From CBDDKS01 sp965230335 (lineage in GTDB: Bacteria > Pseudomonadota > Gammaproteobacteria > Enterobacterales > Kangiellaceae), in assembly GCA_965230335.1 (NCBI GenBank), contig CBDDKS010000006.1, forward strand, positions 1,426,001 through 1,490,000: a stretch of 64,000 nucleotides of DNA, given 5' to 3'. Position 1 is the stretch's first letter; each line of letters opens with the position of its first letter. The notes below the pieces were generated by a model. The model had not been told where the DNA came from. It saw only the letters and a program-made list of their open reading frames with translations, and did no database searches. Positions 17,670 to 26,207 of the stretch are shown here, in pieces. The translations under genes and the position numbers were made by a program.

Positions 17670-19559
17670 TTAACCATTCCAAGTCATACTTAAGATAATC
17701 TGGCGTCCAGATGGTACAAATTGCAACACTTGAGTGGGTGCTTTATCAGTAGCATCTTCAATTTTTAAGCCCAAACGCCAACGAGGTGATACATCATAAT
17801 CTGCTGCTAAATCTAGCTGGACATAAGAGGGTAATCTGAAAAAAGGTGAACCTAAAGTGCTAAAATCCCGATCAAAACGTTCACTAACATAGTGTAATTG
17901 CGTATTCACACGGAAATTCGATTGCTGCCAGGTTAATTGATATCGATACTGCTTATTCGCTCGACGTAATAACGGGCTATTCAGAGGACTATTATTTAAA
18001 TCCAGGCTCACGTTTCTTGCATCCAGCCAATTCAATCCCAGTTGATGAGAAAATGATCCATGCTGATAGGTATAGCTCAGCTCTTGTCCTTCAATTTCTG
18101 TTGCATCTGTATTGAATGGTAAAAACAAACCATTCAACAAACGAAAATTAATCAGATTACTAATTTCGTTTTCAAATATTTGTAGTGATAATGCATGTTT
18201 TTGATAATGCCATTTAAAGCTCAGTTCATTATTGAAAGACTCTTCTGATTCCAAATCAGGATTTCCACCAAAAGGGCCAAATAAATCATTAAAGGAAGGG
18301 GCTTTAAAGGCTTTTGCTCGTTGAAAAGAAATCGAAAGTTGTGATGTCAATTGGTATCCCAAACCCAAATTAAAACTATTATCCGAATAAAAATCTGTCA
18401 CTTCATCTCTTCTCAATGAAATATCCATTGAAAAATCTCCTGCTGAAAAAAGACTATTCACAAAGACAGCCCTTGTGTCTCTTTCTGTTTCGGAAAAAGT
18501 TAATCCAAAAGCTAAATTACGTGTATCCAAACGATCATTGTAAGCATCAACACCGACACTCCATTGCCATTGACGCGATTGCTCAGGAGCATAATGTGTC
18601 ACCCAAGTTACTTGTTGTCGTCGTGTTTCCAATAGCTCTCCCAACGTTTTGGATATTGCATTGCCATAAGTTAACAAAGAATCTCTCGACTGCTGAACAG
18701 CAAACTGTGTTGATGTTTCATTCGTTGTATAAGTGTATTGAATTTGCCACAAATGATTGGTGTAATCTGATTCATTACCGCCAAATGAACTATCAAATTC
18801 CTGATTACCCTGTTCAACTTGTGCAGACCAATCCAATTGCAATTTTTCAGATAACTGATAGGCACCTCGAAAGGATGCTGTCAACTCACGAAAACCATCA
18901 TCATCTGGTTGTGTGTCTGGCGTAGTATCTGTAGCGTCATCAAACACATCGAAACCTTCTTGTTGACGATAACCAACACTAACACTGTTTTGTAAACGAT
19001 CACTGCCAAAACCAAAACTGACAGAAGACTCCCTTAAACCATGTGTGCCCTGCCTCATTTGCCACGTTAATGTTTTTGCCTGACGCATAAAAATATTGAT
19101 CACACCACCAATGGCATCTGAACCCCATAATGCAGCTCTGGGTCCTTTCACAATTTCAATACGTTCAATTTGAGAAACCGGAATAGTGTTTAATGCTTTC
19201 TTACCATCTGTCGCTGATCCCACTCGGACACCATTGATCAAAATTAAAGTATGATCTGATTCTGCACCTCGAGCAAATACAGAAGTTAACTGACCTGGAC
19301 CGCCTTGATAGATGATATCGAATCCTGGTACACCATCCAATAACTCCGCAAACGAAGTTGGTTGTAATAAGTCAATATCTTCCCGAGTAATCACTGTAAC
19401 ATGGGCAAGTGTGTTTTCTAATTTTTGCTCACTCCGATTTGCGGTGACAACCATCACATTATTGTCTGAATCTTCAGCCAAAATTATGTTATTTGAAAAA
19501 AGTCCTATGACTAAAATAAAAATAATGAGTTTAACTTTTACTTTCTTTTTCATGTTCAT
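17670..19559 (-). CDS. btuB: TonB-dependent vitamin B12 receptor BtuB
   Basis: 629 residues, close to E. coli BtuB. A signal peptide ends near residue 29, and a TonB box lies in NNVMVVTANRSE. The plug domain (about 45-155) has VTVITREDI, PTSFAELLDGVPGF, GAESDHTLILINGV and GPRAALWGSDAIGGVINI. A beta-barrel ending in a hydrophobic strand follows. It takes cobalamin across the outer membrane using TonB energy. It is the last gene of the B12 operon, 35 nt after btuF, and so falls under the cobalamin riboswitch upstream of btuD. The operon context makes cobalamin the likely ligand, although the sequence alone fits other TonB receptors. Confidence 0.9.
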   Translation of the reverse strand: MNMKKKVKVKLIIFILVIGLFSNNIILAEDSDNNVMVVTANRSEQKLENTLAHVTVITREDIDLLQPTSFAELLDGVPGFDIIYQGGPGQLTSVFARGAESDHTLILINGVRVGSATDGKKALNTIPVSQIERIEIVKGPRAALWGSDAIGGVINIFMRQAKTLTWQMRQGTHGLRESSVSFGFGSDRLQNSVSVGYRQQEGFDVFDDATDTTPDTQPDDDGFRELTASFRGAYQLSEKLQLDWSAQVEQGNQEFDSSFGGNESDYTNHLWQIQYTYTTNETSTQFAVQQSRDSLLTYGNAISKTLGELLETRRQQVTWVTHYAPEQSRQWQWSVGVDAYNDRLDTRNLAFGLTFSETERDTRAVFVNSLFSAGDFSMDISLRRDEVTDFYSDNSFNLGLGYQLTSQLSISFQRAKAFKAPSFNDLFGPFGGNPDLESEESFNNELSFKWHYQKHALSLQIFENEISNLINFRLLNGLFLPFNTDATEIEGQELSYTYQHGSFSHQLGLNWLDARNVSLDLNNSPLNSPLLRRANKQYRYQLTWQQSNFRVNTQLHYVSERFDRDFSTLGSPFFRLPSYVQLDLAADYDVSPRWRLGLKIEDATDKAPTQVLQFVPSGRQIILSMTWNG

Positions 19560-19593
19560 TCTCTTTCAATGGTCGTTTATGTAAAAAATACAA

Positions 19594-20460
19594 TTAATTT
19601 CTAGCGTTATCCATTATTTGACATAATAATGAAAGTTGCTGTATTGCTCTTGGCGTTGTTCTATGTAAGATATCTGCATTAAAAACAAATACCTTATCAT
19701 CAGAAATTGCAGGAATAGGCTTCCAGACGGGAAAGGTTTTTTTAACCTCTTTCAAAATATGTGATTTATCATAAGCATTAGCCATTTCACTGGTTGATTT
19801 GGGTATTAAAATCAACTCAGGTTGTTTCAACATGACAGCTTCTTTAGAAACAAAAGGATAAGCAACGTTGCTGTCATAAAAAATATTTTCTCCACCACAA
19901 GTTTCAATTAATTCGTTTATCCAACTACCTTTGCCAATACTTCTTAATGGATTATCCCAGAGTTGATAAAACAGTTTGATTTTCTTTTTAGTTTGATATT
20001 TTGATAAAAGTTTTTGATGAGTTTGTGTTAACTCTTCAACTAATGTCTTTGCCGTACTAACTTCTCCAAGTAAATGTCCCAATTCCAATATATGTTCCAA
20101 TAGTTCTTTTATCGATTTTGGATGACTATAAACAACCTTGATTTGAAAGTTGCGTAATTTATCTAAATCTGATTTTTGATTCCCACCTGGCCATGCAATA
20201 ACAACATCGGGTCTTAAAGCAATAATTTTTTCTATTTGTAAACCATAAGCATTGCCTATTTTAGGAATAGACTTTGCTGCTTCTGGAAAATCAGAAAACT
20301 CTGTTGTTGCAATAATTTTATCGCCAGCATCTAGTGCAAAAACCAACTCTGTAATATGTGGCGATAAACTAATAATTCTATGGATCGGTTTTGCATAACT
20401 TAAAGTATTAAAGCAGAATAAACAGACAACCATCATTTTTAACTGCAACAACATAGACAT
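19594..20460 (-). CDS. btuF: Periplasmic cobalamin-binding protein BtuF
   Basis: About 288 residues from ATG 20460, whose A overlaps the cobO stop (TAATG). An N-terminal signal peptide ends near YAK. The type III binding-protein fold shows RIISLSPHITELVFALDAGDKII, ATTEFSDFPEAAKSIPKIGNAYGLQIEKI and LRPDVVIAWPGG, which are the BtuF/FecB class blocks. It delivers B12 to the BtuCD transporter. The position between cobO and btuB supports B12 over heme or siderophore. Confidence 0.88.
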   Translation of the reverse strand: MSMLLQLKMMVVCLFCFNTLSYAKPIHRIISLSPHITELVFALDAGDKIIATTEFSDFPEAAKSIPKIGNAYGLQIEKIIALRPDVVIAWPGGNQKSDLDKLRNFQIKVVYSHPKSIKELLEHILELGHLLGEVSTAKTLVEELTQTHQKLLSKYQTKKKIKLFYQLWDNPLRSIGKGSWINELIETCGGENIFYDSNVAYPFVSKEAVMLKQPELILIPKSTSEMANAYDKSHILKEVKKTFPVWKPIPAISDDKVFVFNADILHRTTPRAIQQLSLLCQIMDNARN

Positions 20461-21053
20461 TACCAATCAATTCCTTTTCGTGCTTTCACACCTGATTTGT
20501 AAGCATGTTTTATTTCTTTTATTTCACTCACTGTATCCGCAATATCACGTAATGCTTTATTCGCACCCCGCCCTGTAATAATCACACTTTGTTCCGATGG
20601 TTTGTTCTTTATAGCTTCTATTACTTCATCTTCCGGCAAATACTTATAACCCAGCATATAGGTTAGTTCATCTAACAATACACAATAATATTCTGCATTG
20701 GATAACATCGCTTTTGCCGTTTTCCAAACAGTTTCCGCCGCAGCCATATCACCGGCTCTATCTTGTGTATCCCATGTAAATCCTGTTTTCATGACAGCAA
20801 AATCGACACCCTGTCCTTCTAAAAGCATTCTTTCCCCACAATCCCACTGTCCTTTAATAAACTGTACAACACCCGCTTTAAATCCATGTCCAACACATCG
20901 TAAAACTGTACCAAATCCAGAAGTGCTTTTCCCTTTACCATCACCAGTAATAACAATGATGCTGCCTCTTTCTTCTGTCGCTTTTGCAATCGATTGATCG
21001 ACTTTTTCTTTCAGTTTTTTTTGTTTAATTTTATGCTTCTTTTGTTGATCCAT
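20460..21053 (-). CDS. cobO: Cob(I)yrinic acid a,c-diamide adenosyltransferase (CobO/BtuR)
   Basis: 197 residues, the family size. The P-loop is GDGKGKST (the first residue pair is usually GN or GD), followed by FGTVLRCVGHGFKAGVVQFIKG and LLDELTYMLGYKYL. It attaches the 5'-deoxyadenosyl group to cobalt, converting imported corrinoid to the coenzyme form. Its presence inside an uptake operon with no corrin-ring genes points to salvage of external B12. Translation of btuF is coupled to its stop codon. Confidence 0.92.
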   Translation of the reverse strand: MDQQKKHKIKQKKLKEKVDQSIAKATEERGSIIVITGDGKGKSTSGFGTVLRCVGHGFKAGVVQFIKGQWDCGERMLLEGQGVDFAVMKTGFTWDTQDRAGDMAAAETVWKTAKAMLSNAEYYCVLLDELTYMLGYKYLPEDEVIEAIKNKPSEQSVIITGRGANKALRDIADTVSEIKEIKHAYKSGVKARKGIDW

Positions 21054-21066
21054 AATGCACCTGCTT

Positions 21067-21089
21067 TAGGGGTTGTTTATCTTTTATAT
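21067..21089. repeat. Copy of dispersed 23-nt gene-end repeat
   Basis: Plus-strand sequence beginning TAGGGGTTGTTTATC and continuing TTTTATAT, two differences from the best copy. On the minus strand it encodes the last codons and TAA stop of btuC. Confidence 0.8.
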
Positions 21090-22102
21090 AAAATGATTAA
21101 AAAGAAAAGACTGCCTATCATTGCTGTAATCATACCAATAGGTAAAACCTGATAAGACAAGACTGAACGAGCAATTAAATCGCACCAAACCATAAATGCC
21201 CCACCAAATAAGGCAGAGGCTATAATCAAGGATCGTATTTTGCTGCCAAACCAGACCCTCATCATATGCGGCACCATTAAGCCTACAAAACCTATACCTC
21301 CACTTTTTGCAACCAAAATGGCTGTCACGCTTGAGCACACAATAAACAATCCCAAACGTAATGCTTGAACAGGAACTCCCATAGTCAAAGCCTGCTCATA
21401 ACCTGCGAGTAATGCTGTTATCCAAGGATGTAAAAATAGAAGAAGGCAAAGACTGATGAACACTACCCATACAGGCAAAATTAAATCATACCAACTTGCA
21501 TTAGAAAAACTGCCCATCATCCAAAAAAACCAATTGCCAACAATATCAGGATTGGAAAAATACAACATACCACTGGTCATGGCACTGAATAAAAATGAAA
21601 TGGCAATGCCCGACAATAATAATCTTTCAATAGATATGTCTTTTTTCTGACTTGCTATGACTAACACACAAGTCATTGCCAAGAAACTGCCTATTAAAGC
21701 ACCCAAACTTGTATCAAGTAATAAAACTGAAGAAAGTGATAATGTAATCACAGCACCCAGAGAAGCACCTGACGAAATACCAAACAAATAAGGATCAGCC
21801 AATGGATTACGTGTTATGGTCTGTAAAATAACACCTGCTATTGCAAGGCCAGCGCCTGTGATCATAGCCATTAATACACGTGGCAATCGAATTTCCCAAA
21901 TAATATTGATAGCGACTTTATGAGAATCCATATCTTTAGTAAGCAGATCCGAATTTTCTATAATGAATGTCATTTTTTCCAGAAAAATAAAACCAATGTC
22001 CTGGAATGATAATGCATAACTGCCTGTCATAATGGCAAAGAGCAAACTCATAACAACAAAACCGACTAGTATGATCCAGTGTATAGTCGATGCTTTATGC
22101 AT
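21077..22102 (-). CDS. btuC: Cobalamin ABC transporter permease BtuC
   Basis: About 341 residues from ATG 22102, overlapping the btuD 3' end by 8 nt; an upstream ATG at 22141 is possible. FecCD/BtuC family blocks are LPRVLMAMITGAGLAIAG, QTITRNPLADPYLFGISSGAS and GFVGLMVPHMMR, and the topology has about ten membrane spans. It forms the inner-membrane channel with BtuD. The last codons (YKR, stop) lie inside a copy of the dispersed 23-nt repeat. Confidence 0.92.
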   Translation of the reverse strand: MHKASTIHWIILVGFVVMSLLFAIMTGSYALSFQDIGFIFLEKMTFIIENSDLLTKDMDSHKVAINIIWEIRLPRVLMAMITGAGLAIAGVILQTITRNPLADPYLFGISSGASLGAVITLSLSSVLLLDTSLGALIGSFLAMTCVLVIASQKKDISIERLLLSGIAISFLFSAMTSGMLYFSNPDIVGNWFFWMMGSFSNASWYDLILPVWVVFISLCLLLFLHPWITALLAGYEQALTMGVPVQALRLGLFIVCSSVTAILVAKSGGIGFVGLMVPHMMRVWFGSKIRSLIIASALFGGAFMVWCDLIARSVLSYQVLPIGMITAMIGSLFFLIILYKR

Positions 22103-22901
22103 AGGTAATCCGTAATCCCGGTTGATAGGGATGTTGATCAATTTTTGTTTCTATATCAAATACACGTTTTAGCTTATCTTCCGTTAATATCTCTTCTGTT
22201 TTACCAAATTCTGATATGCCCTCTCGATCAATTAATAATAATTGATCGCAATAGTTTGCTGCCAAATTAAGATCATGAATACTCATCAGCAGATAACATC
22301 CAAGAGAAGAAACCAATTGTAATAGTTTTTTCTGATAACCCACATCCAAATGGCTCGTAGGTTCATCCATAATCAGTAATGTTGGATTCTGTACCATCGC
22401 TTTGGCAATCATCGCCCTTTGTTTTTCACCACCCGATAAAGATTGAAACGACTGCTGCAAGCAATCTGTTAAACCAACTTTGTTTAATGCGGAATGAATC
22501 ATGTCATCATCCTGTTGATGATATGTCTGCCATAAAGATTTATGAGGAATTCTTCCTAAACTGACAAAATCTTTTAACATCAAATGACAATCATTTACCG
22601 TCCCTTGTTGTACAACAGCCATAAAGGTTGCTTTTTGCCTTGTGTTCATAGTTTGCAGACTTTTACCCTGTATTAAAATATGGCCTTGATATTGTTTGTA
22701 AAATCCATAAATACAACGTAACAAACTGGTTTTACCCACTCCATTAGGTCCAATAATACCCACTTTTTTATTAGAATGTATCGAAAAATCTATTTTCTGA
22801 AAAATAGATTGCTGACCAATTGACAAAGCAAGACCCTGAACCTCTAATAAAGGCAGGGCATTTTTATTAAATGGAGGAGTCTTATCTGGATAAGTTTGCA
22901 C
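22095..22901 (-). CDS. btuD: Cobalamin ABC transporter ATP-binding protein BtuD
   Basis: 268 residues. Walker A GPNGVGKTS, Q-loop MAVVQQG, signature LSGGEKQR, Walker B LLIMDEPTSHLD and the switch His in MSIHDLNL are all present. The start is GTG at 22901, the only in-frame start before a stop and without a clear ribosome site, which fits control by the riboswitch leader. It is the first gene of the B12 operon and drives the BtuC channel. Confidence 0.9.
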   Translation of the reverse strand: MQTYPDKTPPFNKNALPLLEVQGLALSIGQQSIFQKIDFSIHSNKKVGIIGPNGVGKTSLLRCIYGFYKQYQGHILIQGKSLQTMNTRQKATFMAVVQQGTVNDCHLMLKDFVSLGRIPHKSLWQTYHQQDDDMIHSALNKVGLTDCLQQSFQSLSGGEKQRAMIAKAMVQNPTLLIMDEPTSHLDVGYQKKLLQLVSSLGCYLLMSIHDLNLAANYCDQLLLIDREGISEFGKTEEILTEDKLKRVFDIETKIDQHPYQPGLRITYA

Positions 22902-23008
22902 TGTGTCAACAAAACCCGGTCATTACTCAAAATCATTATCATCCCTTACAACCGGATCAACACACATCGTGTTCACAGCAATATCACCATGTTTAACGAT
23001 GGTAATAC

Positions 23009-23036
23009 ATATTATATTCAAGCTTAAATATAATAT
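23009..23036. repeat. 28-nt palindrome in the B12 leader
   Basis: Perfect 10-bp arms ATATTATATT (23009-23018) and AATATAATAT (23027-23036) with an 8-nt centre CAAGCTTA that is itself mostly self-complementary. It sits between riboswitch and btuD, so it may be part of the switching structure. Confidence 0.8.
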
Positions 23037-23079
23037 CTATAAACACTGCCGAGTAACCCGCTCGAAAGGCTTGGGATCA

Positions 23080-23290
23080 ATCTATCGGCAGATATCCTGA
23101 CTCACAGAGATAACCTCTAGACTACCTTCCCAAGTCTGATGATACTGTTTTAATATCATCTACTCAGTGGTTTTGCCGTCTATTGCTCTGTTTACAGTTG
23201 CGGGCACAGTCACGGGATTTCACCGTGTTCCCTATTAAGTCTTATGAATGGTCTTAGATTTTAATCAGATCATTCACATTGACACCGAAG
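23080..23290 (-). promoter_or_regulatory. Cobalamin riboswitch
   Basis: Read on the minus strand, the conserved core elements appear in order. These are the 5' stem region with GGTGTCAATG, then GGGAACACGGTGAAATCCCG and TGACTGTGCCCGCAACTGT, then AAACCACTG, an internal hairpin, GGGAAGGTAGTC, and the B12 box GTGAGTCAGGATATCTGCCG (23084-23105). This matches the AdoCbl riboswitch class. It precedes btuD and should repress the uptake operon when coenzyme B12 is plentiful. Confidence 0.96.
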
Positions 23291-23334
23291 ATTTGGCGGT
23301 ACTATAACTAAAGATTCGAGAAAAAAATAGTTTT

Positions 23335-23676
23335 TTATCTCTTTTTTATTAAATCTTTAGTCGCAAAATACCATATTACTTCAAATATAATATAAATCGT
23401 GACAAAAAGTGAAAGTAACGCAAGCCAAAATAAAGTCGTTATAGTCCATACGAAAATAACTGGAATAAAGCTCAGAATGGTAATAAAAATAAGAAGAATA
23501 TACGCAAAAAAATGTGCAAAATTAAACGTAGCACCAAGCCATTTTATAGGCACACCTTTACAATTAATTTTGGGAACAATCAAGCGTGGATCAGATTTAC
23601 AATAATAAATAGTATAAAAAAATTTCCAGTTATCCGCGTTTAACCAAAGTGTTTCTAAATCATTTTTAGTCATCAT
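23335..23676 (-). CDS. Small membrane protein, DUF5808-like N-terminus
   Basis: 113 residues. A soluble N-terminal segment (about 1-50) has the pattern YYCKSDPRLIVPK and LGATFNFAHFFAY, resembling the short DUF5808 domain. Two hydrophobic segments follow (about 55-80 and 80-103) and a basic tail KDLIKKR. Function is unknown. It lies 14 nt downstream of the DinB remnant on the same strand, so it may share its promoter. Confidence 0.55.
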   Translation of the reverse strand: MMTKNDLETLWLNADNWKFFYTIYYCKSDPRLIVPKINCKGVPIKWLGATFNFAHFFAYILLIFITILSFIPVIFVWTITTLFWLALLSLFVTIYIIFEVIWYFATKDLIKKR

Positions 23677-23690
23677 AAAATTACTTTAAT

Positions 23691-23849
23691 TTACGTGAAA
23701 AATTGGCTTAACTGAGTAACGCATTTAAAAAATGCACCACGATCTTCTGCAAGTGATGAAGGATTCAGTTTAGCAGCAGCCTGGTAAATACGTTCATTCA
23801 TCACCTGATTGTAATCTGCCATCAATTCAAAATTTAACGTCAACGACAT
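23691..23849 (-). pseudogene. N-terminal remnant of a DinB-family protein
   Basis: A 52-residue open frame with a good ribosome site (AGGAGAAGAGT before ATG 23849). Residues 1-41 read like the start of DinB/DUF664 proteins: SLTLNFELMADYNQ, MNERIYQAAAKL and LAEDRGAFF. The normal protein continues for over 100 residues with metal-binding His residues. Here the similarity stops at residue 41 and the frame ends 11 codons later, so the four-helix domain is missing. It is either a decayed gene or a translated short peptide. Confidence 0.65.
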
Positions 23850-23997
23850 ACTCTTCTCCTGAAATTAATGAATGTTTTATCTATTAAACCATTCTATTCA
23901 GCTGACAACAACTCTCGTTAATAGCCATATTTCCCTCTAGTCTGCTTCTTTTCCTTGATGTATGATAAAACATCGCTTTCAAATGCACTGATGAGGT

Positions 23998-24012
23998 TAG
24001 GGACTGTTTATG
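23998..24012. repeat. Partial copy of gene-end repeat at globin start
   Basis: TAGGGACTGTTTATG matches the first 15 bases of the dispersed repeat with two changes. Its final ATG is the start codon of the haemoglobin gene. This could be coincidence, given the short match. Confidence 0.4.
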
Positions 24013-24423
24013 TCGCAAAAAGAAAACCGCTTTGGTTATAAAGATAATTCATATAAAGCCGCTGGAGAGCTCGCTGGTATTACAAAACTGGTCGATAACT
24101 TTTATCATTATATGGATACGCTCCCACAAGCTAAAATGATTCGTGATATGCACCCGAAAGACCTCACTCTTTCTAAGCAAAAGCTCAGTTATTTTTTAAG
24201 CGGATGGTTAGGTGGACCCAAATTATATCAAGAGCATTTTGGTTCGATTAAGATACCTCTAGCCCATGGTCATTTAGCAGTGACGGAAGCTGAGAGAGAT
24301 ACCTGGTTACTTTGCATGGAAAAAGCTGCAGAAGATCAAGATTATAGTGAATCTTTTAAACGCTATTTATTAGAACAACTGTTTATACCAGCAGAAAGAA
24401 TAAGACAAGTGTGTCAAAAGTAA
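24010..24423 (+). CDS. Group II truncated haemoglobin
   Basis: 137 residues. The globin shows Tyr-rich helix B (FYHYMDTLP), KLSYFLSGWLGGP and the distal end LAHGHLAVTEAERDTWLLCM. The proximal His is probably His86, and the group II marker Trp (G8) is Trp99. Group II truncated haemoglobins bind oxygen or NO in the cytoplasm and usually serve in NO or oxidative stress handling. It is transcribed alone, divergent from the DinB remnant. Confidence 0.9.
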   Translation: MSQKENRFGYKDNSYKAAGELAGITKLVDNFYHYMDTLPQAKMIRDMHPKDLTLSKQKLSYFLSGWLGGPKLYQEHFGSIKIPLAHGHLAVTEAERDTWLLCMEKAAEDQDYSESFKRYLLEQLFIPAERIRQVCQK

Positions 24424-24546
24424 AAATTCAGATAAAAGCACAAAATATCAAATCTACTGCATGCAATTCAGTTAAAATCTCAAATTATGAGGATCTGTTG
24501 ATGTTTCATATGATAGACCTTACACCTTAACAACAATGAGCAAAGT

Positions 24547-25443
24547 ATGAATTACTTAAAACAAATCCAGACAGGTATTGATTTTATTGAAGCCAATTTA
24601 GATTCTAAATTTACATTAGCTGACGTTGCTAAAGCGGCCAATATGAGTCAATGGCATTACCAAAGAATCTTTAAAGCCTTAACCAATGAAACATTAAAAT
24701 TCTATATTCGCTCCAGACGTATCGCCAATTCTTTAGATTCTTTATTAAATACCGAGCAGACTATATTAGATATTGCGATCGATTCTGGTTTTGAATCTCA
24801 TGAAAGTTATACACGTGCCTTTCAAAAAATGTTTGCTATGTCCCCAAGTGATTATCGTAAAAAGTCCAAAAAATCTTTAATCCTACATAAACCACAAATT
24901 GATACTAAATACCTTGATAATCTAACTCATAATATTTGTTTAGAACCCAATATTATTCAACTTCCTAAAAGGCATTATGTCGGTATAAAAACGACTATTT
25001 TTGGTGTTGAGTCTGAAAAAAACAATTTATCAGAAAAAGTACCTCAATTATGGGAATCTTTCGTTCCTAGAATGACATCCATTTCATCCATGGTCAGTGA
25101 TTTTGCCTATGGTTTAATACAACAGGTTTATGAGCCAGAAGAACAATTGGAATATGTTGCTTGTGTTGAAGTAGACAATATTGAGTCTATTCCAGATAGT
25201 ATGGTTGCTATAACACTTGAAGCCCAGAAATATGCTCAATTTACCCATAAAGGTTTTGTTGATGTAGACAACCTAAACGAAACAATCAATTATATTTATT
25301 CTAACTGGTTACTTAATTCAGATATGCATCATACCTATCAACCCGATCTTGAAATCTACGGACCTGAATTTAAAATGCAATCAGAAGATTCCATTATCTA
25401 TTATGCAATACCCGTTACTTCAACGCATAACTATAAAAGATAA
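24547..25443 (+). CDS. AraC-family regulator with GyrI-like effector domain
   Basis: 298 residues. The N-terminal AraC helix-turn-helix pair spans about 8-105 (FTLADVAKAANMSQWHYQRIF, ILDIAIDSGFESHESYTRAFQKMF, MSPSDYRK). The C-terminal GyrI-like small-molecule-binding domain covers about 140-295 (PKRHYVGIKTTIFG, YACVEV-like YVACVEVD, YAQFTHKG, LEIYGPEF). The layout is that of Rob/SoxS-related or drug-sensing activators. The inducer is unknown. It may control the GST-like gene 41 nt downstream. Its last codons and stop lie within a dispersed repeat. Confidence 0.88.
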   Translation: MNYLKQIQTGIDFIEANLDSKFTLADVAKAANMSQWHYQRIFKALTNETLKFYIRSRRIANSLDSLLNTEQTILDIAIDSGFESHESYTRAFQKMFAMSPSDYRKKSKKSLILHKPQIDTKYLDNLTHNICLEPNIIQLPKRHYVGIKTTIFGVESEKNNLSEKVPQLWESFVPRMTSISSMVSDFAYGLIQQVYEPEEQLEYVACVEVDNIESIPDSMVAITLEAQKYAQFTHKGFVDVDNLNETINYIYSNWLLNSDMHHTYQPDLEIYGPEFKMQSEDSIIYYAIPVTSTHNYKR

Positions 25444-25453
25444 ACAGCCCCTA
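25431..25453. repeat. Copy of dispersed 23-nt gene-end repeat (reverse)
   Basis: The plus strand reads CTATAAAAGATAAACAG then CCCCTA, the exact reverse complement of the reference copy. It covers the last two to three codons (Tyr-Lys-Arg) and the TAA stop of the AraC-type gene, giving the same YKR C-terminus as btuC. Confidence 0.85.
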
Positions 25454-25484
25454 ATATTTATTAATTATTATCAGGTAATTTATT

Positions 25485-26186
25485 ATGATTCAATTATTTA
25501 GTTTTGGTGAAAGCTTTGGTGTTAAAGATCCAAGTCCTTTTGTGTTAAAAGTAGATGCTTTTATGCGTATTTGTAATATTGAGTTTGAACATATATCAAA
25601 TTTAGCCAACTTACAAAAAGCACCTAAAGGAAAACTGCCTTTTATTCAGGATTCAAATAAAACAATCGCTGATTCTGAATTTATTGTTCAATACTTGATT
25701 CAAAGATATCATCTGACCATCGACGAACATTTAACTGATGAAGAAAAAATATTAAGCTATTTTATAGGTAGAACCTTAGAAGAGAGTTTTTATTGGTGTC
25801 TTGTTTATTCGCGCTGGGAACATGAGGCTACCTGGCAAAAAATTAAACAGGCCTTCTTTTCAAAACTCCCTTTTCCTATTAAGTTGATTGCACCTAAAGC
25901 CGCTCGTAAAGATGTAAAAAAAGCGCTACGCTATCAAGGTATTGGTCGACATAGTGAAGATGAAATTTTAACTATTGCAAAAAACACTTTAGATATGCTG
26001 CAACAACAAATTGATAAGAAACCTTATTGTTTTGGTGATCGCATCAGTTCAATTGATGCCACAATATATGCTTTTTTAGCACAAGTCATTATTGCTGATC
26101 TTGGTTCTCCTTTAAATAATCTTGCAAAAAAATATCATAATCTGATCAATTACTGCCAAGCTATTCACAAAAAATATTACAATTAA
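25485..26186 (+). CDS. Glutathione S-transferase-like protein (metaxin/Tom37 type)
   Basis: 233 residues. A thioredoxin-like N-terminal domain (about 1-80: FVLKVDAFMRICNIEFEH, PKGKLPFIQD, IADSEFIVQYL) is followed by an all-helical GST C-domain (about 90-230, with the FGDRISSIDATIYAFLAQ block). The SPF/Y start region and the conserved cis-Pro in KLPFI are seen. This subgroup has no firmly established substrate. It follows the AraC regulator on the same strand. Confidence 0.82.
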   Translation: MIQLFSFGESFGVKDPSPFVLKVDAFMRICNIEFEHISNLANLQKAPKGKLPFIQDSNKTIADSEFIVQYLIQRYHLTIDEHLTDEEKILSYFIGRTLEESFYWCLVYSRWEHEATWQKIKQAFFSKLPFPIKLIAPKAARKDVKKALRYQGIGRHSEDEILTIAKNTLDMLQQQIDKKPYCFGDRISSIDATIYAFLAQVIIADLGSPLNNLAKKYHNLINYCQAIHKKYYN

Positions 26187-26207
26187 ACATAATTCCTGTC
26201 TGTTATG

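Larger units (their letters stand above)
22902..23334 (-). other. Long leader of the B12 operon
   Basis: 433 nt without a gene, containing the cobalamin riboswitch (23080-23290) and about 180 nt of leader between it and btuD. The leader holds a strong palindrome (23009-23036) and a CCGGT/ACCGG pairing near 22917-22957 followed by a short T-rich run. These are candidates for the expression platform, but which one acts cannot be told by eye. Confidence 0.7.

Noticed and set aside
18416..18925. Long open frame (169 codons) on the plus strand inside btuB
   Set aside because: It is antisense to a complete, well-supported receptor gene, has no family features and lacks a ribosome site.
21067..21089. 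Gene-end repeat as an intrinsic terminator
   Set aside because: The repeat has no dyad symmetry; the T-rich stretch alone cannot form a terminator hairpin.
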